From: Minisyncoccota bacterium
GTDB lineage: Bacteria; Patescibacteriota; Minisyncoccia; Minisyncoccales; CG1-02-41-26
Length of the DNA stretch: 18,021 nt
Direction of reading: 5' to 3'
Assembly (NCBI GenBank): GCA_028712605.1
Contig: JAQTPV010000013.1
Coordinates: forward strand, 1 to 18,021
The translations under genes were made by a program, and so were the position numbers. Below, piece by piece: positions 13,267 to 18,021 of the stretch. Within the stretch, counting starts at the first letter, position 1. The number at the start of each line of letters is the position of its first letter. The notes beneath the pieces are model-generated. The model was not told the origin of the DNA. It worked only from the letters and a program-made list of their open reading frames with translations, and made no database searches.

Positions 13267-14289
13267 ATGCCTATTAATAAAATAGATAGTAATTATATTT
13301 CCTTAACTGAGGCTTCTGTAGCAAGCGGATATTCGCAAGAGTATCTTAGTTTACGTGCTCGTCAGAGAAAGCTGAGGGCGGTTAAGATTGGCCGCAATTG
13401 GGTTACTACGCAAGAATGGTTGGATAATTATTTAAAGCAGGTTGAGGTTTCAAAAAATCATACCATTGTTATTCACCCCTTTGTCCAAGAGAGAGCCTTG
13501 AGACAAACAATTGATAGCCTTGCTGATAAGCAACTATCTGGTGGTTTAATCAAACAGAAGACTGTAAAAATTGCTTTGCGACCTAAACATTATGTCTTAT
13601 CTTCAAAAATAATTGCCAAATCATTACCTTTGCTTGTTGTAATTCTGCTTATCTTGGTTTTCTATCAATTGTGGCCAAATTTTGAAATTTTGAAGGGTAA
13701 GGCTGCGGATTCTTTTTTAACCCTTAAACAACGATTTACTTTCTCCGCTCAATCGTCTAAAGAATCACCTAAAGTAGGGCTCGGTGATTATTTAAGCATT
13801 GCTTCAGAAAAAGATGCTTGGTCAGGCTTTTCTTTGAATGTGAAAAAAGTTTGCAATACAGCTAAACAGAGAATATTTGAAAAGCTACAAAGTGTGGAGG
13901 GAGTTGATATAACAGGTAGACGGGTAAGCCAAACCTTACTGACGATTAAGGATGCCTTATGGGGTTTAAGGAATATTTATTTAACTGTGGTTGGCAATAT
14001 AAAAAAAGGAGGGGAGGGCTTTTGGTTTCATCTGATGAGCGGAGGTCGGGTTTCTGAACAAGGGATTACTAAAACCAATCAATCAGTGCCAAAATATCGG
14101 GATGGTTTAATAGTTATACCGTCCGGAGGAGAGCAAACAGATACAGCGATAAAGGAAAAGATTAAACTTTCTTTTTCTGATGAAGTATTAGTTGAGCCAG
14201 AGGATGACAATTCAGGAATTATAACACCTGTTTTTAAAAATAAAGCAGGGGACCATTATTTGTATATGATGGTCCCAACGAAAAATTAA
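13267..14289 (+). CDS. Membrane-anchored HTH (excisionase/MerR-like) protein
   Basis: 340 aa. Residues 10-57 form an excisionase/MerR-type helix-turn-helix domain: YISLTEASVASGYSQEYLSL, then RKLRAVKIGRNWVTTQEWLDNYL, in which KIGRNW is the typical wing. A basic linker follows (about 58-116). One membrane helix is at about 118-134 (SLPLLVVILLILVFY). The remaining 200 residues would lie outside the cell and end in SGIITPVFKNKAGDHYLYMMVPTKN-like beta sequence (last 24 residues), a tail I have seen in Patescibacteria proteins of this kind. The design recalls ToxR/CadC-type regulators: DNA binding inside, sensing outside. The two downstream surface genes follow after 11 nt and by ATGA overlap, so it heads their operon and may control it. 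Direct regulation is inference. Confidence 0.75.
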   Translation: MPINKIDSNYISLTEASVASGYSQEYLSLRARQRKLRAVKIGRNWVTTQEWLDNYLKQVEVSKNHTIVIHPFVQERALRQTIDSLADKQLSGGLIKQKTVKIALRPKHYVLSSKIIAKSLPLLVVILLILVFYQLWPNFEILKGKAADSFLTLKQRFTFSAQSSKESPKVGLGDYLSIASEKDAWSGFSLNVKKVCNTAKQRIFEKLQSVEGVDITGRRVSQTLLTIKDALWGLRNIYLTVVGNIKKGGEGFWFHLMSGGRVSEQGITKTNQSVPKYRDGLIVIPSGGEQTDTAIKEKIKLSFSDEVLVEPEDDNSGIITPVFKNKAGDHYLYMMVPTKN

Positions 14290-14300
14290 TTTTAAACCCA

Positions 14301-15911
14301 ATGCGTAGAACCATTATTTTCGCCTCCCTGTTCCTAATAGTGGGGGTGGTGGGGAATGGTTGTGGGACGGTTTTTGCTTACACAATGACTAGCCCTAATT
14401 ATAGGATGCAACTTGATTCAACGAATATAGGAGGAGAAAGGGCTTCCTCTAATAATTATTTTCAGGAGGGCACAGTAGGAGAAACTGCCACTGGCTTTGC
14501 AACGGCATCTTCTTTTAGGTTGTATGCTGGTTTTCAGCAAGCTTACGCCTCTTCGTCCAGCGCTTGCGATAATAATGGAATTTGTGCTGGGTTGGAAAAT
14601 TCAATGAATTGTACTTCAGATTGTGGCTGTAATAACAACTTAACCTGTGAGTCCCAAAGAGGGGAGGATGTTTCCAATTGTTCAACTGACTGCAGGAGTG
14701 GGTCTACAATTTTTGTACCAGATACTGTCCCCTTAAAGATAACAAATGTTGAGGTTAAGGATATAAATTTTGATTCCGCTTTGATTTCTTGGTCAACCGA
14801 TGAAGTTGGGCTTTGCAAATTTACTTGGGGCACTACCACTAATTATTATGGAGGAGCCATATCAGAGGAGATGTTTTTAAAACAGCACGAAACCTTGCTT
14901 TTTAATCTATATTCGGGGAGTTTATACTATTTTAAGATAATTTGCCGCGATACAAACAATAATTGGGCTGAAACAAGCGATTTTCAATTTTCAACTTTAT
15001 CTATCTCTAATGAAGAGACCTTGTCAAATATTGAAACTTTTTCTTATCAGGCAGGCGAAAGAAATATTAATTTAACATGGGGCAACCCAAAACAAGGTGA
15101 CTGGGAAGAGATCCAGATATTTAAAAGCGAAAAATTTTATCCACAAAATCCAAACGATGGAGAGTTAGTTTTTAAGGGAAAGGAAGTTTCCTTTCATGAT
15201 ATAAATATTAAAGAAGGCGTTGATTATTATTACACCGCTTTTACCGTTGATAAAAATGGGAATTATTCCTCGGGCGCTATTTTAAAAGCAAGGGTTAAAA
15301 AGCCCGGGGAAAGAGAGGGGGGGATACCTCCAGCTGAAGAGCCGAAGGGCAAGGCTCCAGAAAGCATTGAAAGGATAAGCTGGTTAGATTTTGAGTTCTG
15401 GCAGGACGGAAAAAGAATAGAAATGACTAGCGGTAGATTTTCTTTTGAAAAAGGTTTACCAATAAAAATCGCAATTCCATATAAAAAATTTCCGGAGGTT
15501 TTGAAAACAGTGATGGTTTCTTTGGAAAAAGGACAAGACTACTTCTCGTTCTTATTGAAAATAAATAAAGATCAAACCCATTATATAGCCACCATTGCGC
15601 CGCCAGAAGAAGGAGTGTACCCATTAAATATTTATATTTTAGATTATAAAAATCAAACAATGAAAAAATTGGAAAGCTTATTGGAGGTAAAAACCAAAAA
15701 AACCATAACGAGCTTAGTGAATTTGGGATTTCTAGAAATGGGATTTCTAAAAAGCTGTAAGGGTAGCCCTTGCTTCTTATTAATTTTAACACCTTTGATT
15801 TTTATAATAGCGGTTTTAATGTTAGTCATATTTTCTGCAAGAAGGAAAACAAAAAAAAGTAGAATCAATAGAGGCTTTCCTTTAAATGCAGAGTTTGCTT
15901 ATAAAAAATGA
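14301..15911 (+). CDS. Secreted Cys-rich, FN3-like membrane-anchored surface protein
   Basis: 536 aa. Signal peptide at 1-26 (basic start, hydrophobic core, cleavage after TVFA). Residues 27-80 form a YTMTSPNYRMQLDSTNIGG-type module seen in Patescibacteria surface proteins. Residues 89-131 hold eight Cys (89, 95, 104, 108, 110, 116, 127, 131) in a CxNNGxC...NCxxDCGC...C...NCxxDC pattern that suggests disulfides or metal binding. Two fibronectin type III-like domains follow (about 141-233, with ALISWSTDEVG; about 241-332, with INLTWGNPKQGDW). A Pro-rich linker (about 334-356) and another beta domain lead to a C-terminal membrane helix (491-513) and a basic cytoplasmic tail (RRKTKKSR). It ends with TGA, overlapping the next ATG as ATGA. 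Likely cell-surface adhesion or envelope scaffold; substrate unknown. Confidence 0.75.
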   Translation: MRRTIIFASLFLIVGVVGNGCGTVFAYTMTSPNYRMQLDSTNIGGERASSNNYFQEGTVGETATGFATASSFRLYAGFQQAYASSSSACDNNGICAGLENSMNCTSDCGCNNNLTCESQRGEDVSNCSTDCRSGSTIFVPDTVPLKITNVEVKDINFDSALISWSTDEVGLCKFTWGTTTNYYGGAISEEMFLKQHETLLFNLYSGSLYYFKIICRDTNNNWAETSDFQFSTLSISNEETLSNIETFSYQAGERNINLTWGNPKQGDWEEIQIFKSEKFYPQNPNDGELVFKGKEVSFHDINIKEGVDYYYTAFTVDKNGNYSSGAILKARVKKPGEREGGIPPAEEPKGKAPESIERISWLDFEFWQDGKRIEMTSGRFSFEKGLPIKIAIPYKKFPEVLKTVMVSLEKGQDYFSFLLKINKDQTHYIATIAPPEEGVYPLNIYILDYKNQTMKKLESLLEVKTKKTITSLVNLGFLEMGFLKSCKGSPCFLLILTPLIFIIAVLMLVIFSARRKTKKSRINRGFPLNAEFAYKK

Positions 15912-16495
15912 AACCTTGCGGTAAAAATTTAATATTTTCATTTTTGACAATTTTATTTTTGATTGGTTTTGCCTCGGTAGCTGGGGCTGATTTTAACAAG
16001 CAGATAAATTATCAAGGGAAGCTCACCGATTCAAGCGGGAGCAATGTTTCTGATGGAAACAAATGTACGAAGTTTTCTCTGTATACAGCAGAAACCGGGG
16101 GAACTTTACTCTGGAGTGAAGAATGGGTTGCTTCAACATCTCTTGTAACTACTACCGATGGGCTTTTCTCTGTTCTGTTGGGGAGCCATCAATCATTAGC
16201 GAGCGTTGATTTTAATCAAACAATGTATCTTGAGGTCAAGTTTGATCCGGGATGCGACGGAGTCTTTGAGGAAACATTTACTCCAAGGCAAAAGATAGGA
16301 GCAGTGCCAGCAGCTTTTGAGGCAGGGGAATTAGGCGGTAAGACTGAAGTACAATTCGGGACCCTTTCAGAAAATGAAACGATTAGCGGCTCTTGGACCT
16401 TTAATAATGCAGGTTATTCAGCTTTATTTACCGGTGGGAGTGTGGGCATTGGAACTTCTCTTCCAGCCTCCAAATTAGAGGTCTATGACAACGCC

Positions 16496-16632
16496 ACCTC
16501 CACCCTCACCATTACTTCTGCCTCCAGCACTGCCTCTGACGCTGTTCTTTCTTTCCGCACCGGAGCCACCCCTTCAGAGAACTTCAAGATCTATGTTGAT
16601 GACTCTGATTCAGACAAGTTAGTAATTGCCAC
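16496..16632 (+). repeat. 137-bp direct repeat, copy 1
   Basis: Identical base for base to 17543-17679 (offset 1047 bp, an exact multiple of 3). It encodes TLTITSASSTASDAVLSFRT and on through KIYVDDSDSDKLVIAT. The flanking bases differ. Confidence 0.95.
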
Positions 16633-17271
16633 GTCCACTAATGGTAATCTATTTACCATGACGCAGGGCGGGTATGTAGGCATTGGCACTTCAACTCCTG
16701 TTTCCCTTTTATCAGTTAACGGCACCACCACAGCCCTAGGATTCAAATTGTTTGGTTTAACAAACTGCAATACATTAGATACAGACTCTGAAGGCAATTT
16801 GATTTGTGGAACTGATGAAGGTGGAGCAGGCGTGATAGCATCGTTAAATGGAGTCTCCTCCACCACCCAATCCTTTGCTACAGGGAGCGATACCGGTCTT
16901 GAACTAACCATAGCTTCCGACATCAATACAGGCATCCATACCTTTACCCCACGAGTCTCCACAGGATACAGCATTCCTTTATCAGCCTCAACCACTCAAT
17001 GGAATACTGCCTTCAACTGGGGTAATCATGCTTCAGCAGGGTATCTAACATCAGCCTCAACAGGATACAACTACTGGAGTTTATCTGGTAATAATTTAAC
17101 CCCCAGCTCCACTGCTTACTTATTAGGCCTTGGCACTACCACCCCCTCTGCCACTTTAGACGTTAGGGGGATTGCCAACATTACTCCGTTTAGGATTGCT
17201 TCTTCTTCAGGGGACAACCTGTTAACCATCATGCAGAACGGTTATGTTGGTATTGGAACTACCACCCCAGG

Positions 17272-17546
17272 CAGTCTCTTATCTGTAGCTGGAGACCTGT
17301 TAGTCACTGGTTCTACCACTTTCAACGGTATCTCTTACACCTGGCCCTCCACTGATGGCTCCAATGGTCAGGTTCTCTCTACCAATAGTACAGGTGGATT
17401 ATCTTGGACGACTGCTTCTGGTGGTAGTGGCACTAACTATTGGGGTCTTTCAGGAACTAATCTTTATACTTCCTCCACCTCTTATCAGGTAGCTATTGGA
17501 ACAACTACTCCAACATCCTTGTTTGAACTTTGGGGACTTTCAACCT
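17272..17546 (+). repeat. 275-bp direct repeat, copy 1
   Basis: Identical base for base to 17747-18021 (offset 475 bp). It encodes SLLSVAGDLLV...TFNGISYTWPS...SLFELWGLST in frame with the gene start. A 38-bp stretch just upstream (17219-17256) recurs at 17696-17733 with one mismatch and offset 477. Confidence 0.97.
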
Positions 17547-17679
17547 CCACCCTCACCATTACTTCTGCCTCCAGCACTGCCTCTGACGCTGTTCTTTCTT
17601 TCCGCACCGGAGCCACCCCTTCAGAGAACTTCAAGATCTATGTTGATGACTCTGATTCAGACAAGTTAGTAATTGCCAC
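17543..17679 (+). repeat. 137-bp direct repeat, copy 2
   Basis: Exact copy of 16496-16632. Its first 4 bp overlap the end of the first copy of the 275-bp repeat, so the visible end of that repeat leads straight into this one. Confidence 0.95.
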
Positions 17680-17746
17680 CTCTTCCTCTGCTAATCTGTT
17701 AACCATTATGCAGAACGGTTATGTTGGTATTGGGACAAGTTCTTCA

Positions 17747-18021
17747 CAGTCTCTTATCTGTAGCTGGAGACCTGTTAGTCACTGGTTCTACCACTTTCAA
17801 CGGTATCTCTTACACCTGGCCCTCCACTGATGGCTCCAATGGTCAGGTTCTCTCTACCAATAGTACAGGTGGATTATCTTGGACGACTGCTTCTGGTGGT
17901 AGTGGCACTAACTATTGGGGTCTTTCAGGAACTAATCTTTATACTTCCTCCACCTCTTATCAGGTAGCTATTGGAACAACTACTCCAACATCCTTGTTTG
18001 AACTTTGGGGACTTTCAACCT
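17747..18021 (+). repeat. 275-bp direct repeat, copy 2 (runs off the window)
   Basis: Exact copy of 17272-17546 up to the last base of the window; the repeat may continue. Its offset of 475 bp, not 477, puts it out of frame with the gene start. Confidence 0.97.
17748..18021 (+). CDS. Continuation of the fibre protein after the frameshift (partial)
   Basis: Reading from 17748 (frame shifted relative to the ATG at 15908), the sequence again encodes SLLSVAGDLLVTGSTTFNG and on to SLFELWGLST, identical to the residues encoded at 17273-17546, with no stop before the window edge. This is the rest of the same gene with its proper frame. The 3' end lies outside the window. Confidence 0.75.

Larger units (their letters stand above)
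15908..17830 (+). pseudogene. Secreted repetitive GIGT-motif fibre protein, frameshifted
   Basis: 640 codons as it stands. Signal peptide at 1-27 (cleavage after VAGA). An N-terminal module starts INYQGKLTDSSG and closes with TPRQKIGAVPAAF (about residues 33-136), a domain common in bacterial tail-fibre-like proteins. Six repeats of the type VGIGTxxPxxxLxV follow (for example YVGIGTSTPVSLLSV, YVGIGTTTPGSLLSV), separated by Thr/Ser/Gly-rich stretches such as NWGNHASAGYL, characteristic of trimeric beta-helical fibres that often end in a chaperone or S74 peptidase domain. At 17734-17746 a repeat copy is 2 nt shorter than its partner, which throws the frame off; the last 27 residues are out of frame and end at a TGA. 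The original frame resumes at 17748. It may be a disrupted gene, an off-phase allele or a consensus error. Confidence 0.8.

Noticed and set aside
54..15911. Recoding of TGA as glycine, known from some Patescibacteria lineages
   Set aside because: All conserved proteins read through without internal TGA, RF2 is present and TGA ends the gene at 15911.
16496..18021. CRISPR array or insertion sequence as an explanation of the repeats
   Set aside because: The repeats are long, unevenly spaced, inside a reading frame and encode GIGT-type protein modules; there are no spacers of constant size, no transposase and no terminal inverted repeats.

Overview
The window reads as a stretch of a Patescibacteria (Candidate Phyla Radiation, probably Parcubacteria-like) chromosome. 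Reasons: short, tightly packed genes almost all on the + strand; moderate-to-low GC; a membrane protein at the left end and an excisionase-type HTH/transmembrane protein of kinds I associate with this group; a short RecJ-like DHH protein; a stand-alone F420-0:gamma-glutamyl ligase-like protein; and a repetitive GIGT-motif surface protein. The assignment rests on pattern recognition, not on a marker-gene tree. The code is the standard one: conserved Trp is TGG, RF2 is encoded, and one gene ends in TGA (8 TAA, 5 TAG, 1 TGA among 14 intact genes).

Left and central part (1-12454) is housekeeping. It holds a membrane protein of unknown role (54-1364), phosphoglycerate kinase, a DHH/DHHA1 phosphoesterase, an RNase HI-family protein, RNase P RNA with a clear sigma70-type promoter, a CofE-like ligase, the lipid II flippase MurJ, elongation factor 4 (LepA), a DivIC/FtsB-like division protein, tRNA-Gly(CCC), tRNA-Thr(CGT), release factor 2, FtsE, FtsX and tRNA-Gln(CTG). 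MurJ, FtsB and FtsEX tie the block to envelope synthesis and division; rnpB, RNase HI, LepA, RF2 and the tRNAs tie it to RNA processing and translation. A 32-codon membrane-peptide ORF lies on the minus strand between lepA and ftsB.

Right part (12455-18021) is more accessory: a VOC/bleomycin-resistance-like gene with a -10 box placed for a leaderless mRNA; a 339-bp intergenic stretch with strong hairpins and coding-like minus-strand frames; then a three-gene operon. That operon encodes (i) a membrane-anchored HTH protein, (ii) a secreted, Cys-rich, FN3-like protein with a C-terminal membrane anchor, and (iii) a secreted fibre-like protein built from GIGT repeats. Its promoter carries direct and inverted repeats. 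The third gene contains long DNA-identical repeats and is knocked out of frame by a 2-nt deletion inside one repeat, while the original frame continues open to the window edge. I infer a surface-display module whose regulator is tethered to the membrane and whose fibre gene may switch on and off by repeat recombination; a consensus or assembly error at the repeat is the main alternative.

Almost no gene in the window has a recognisable Shine-Dalgarno sequence.
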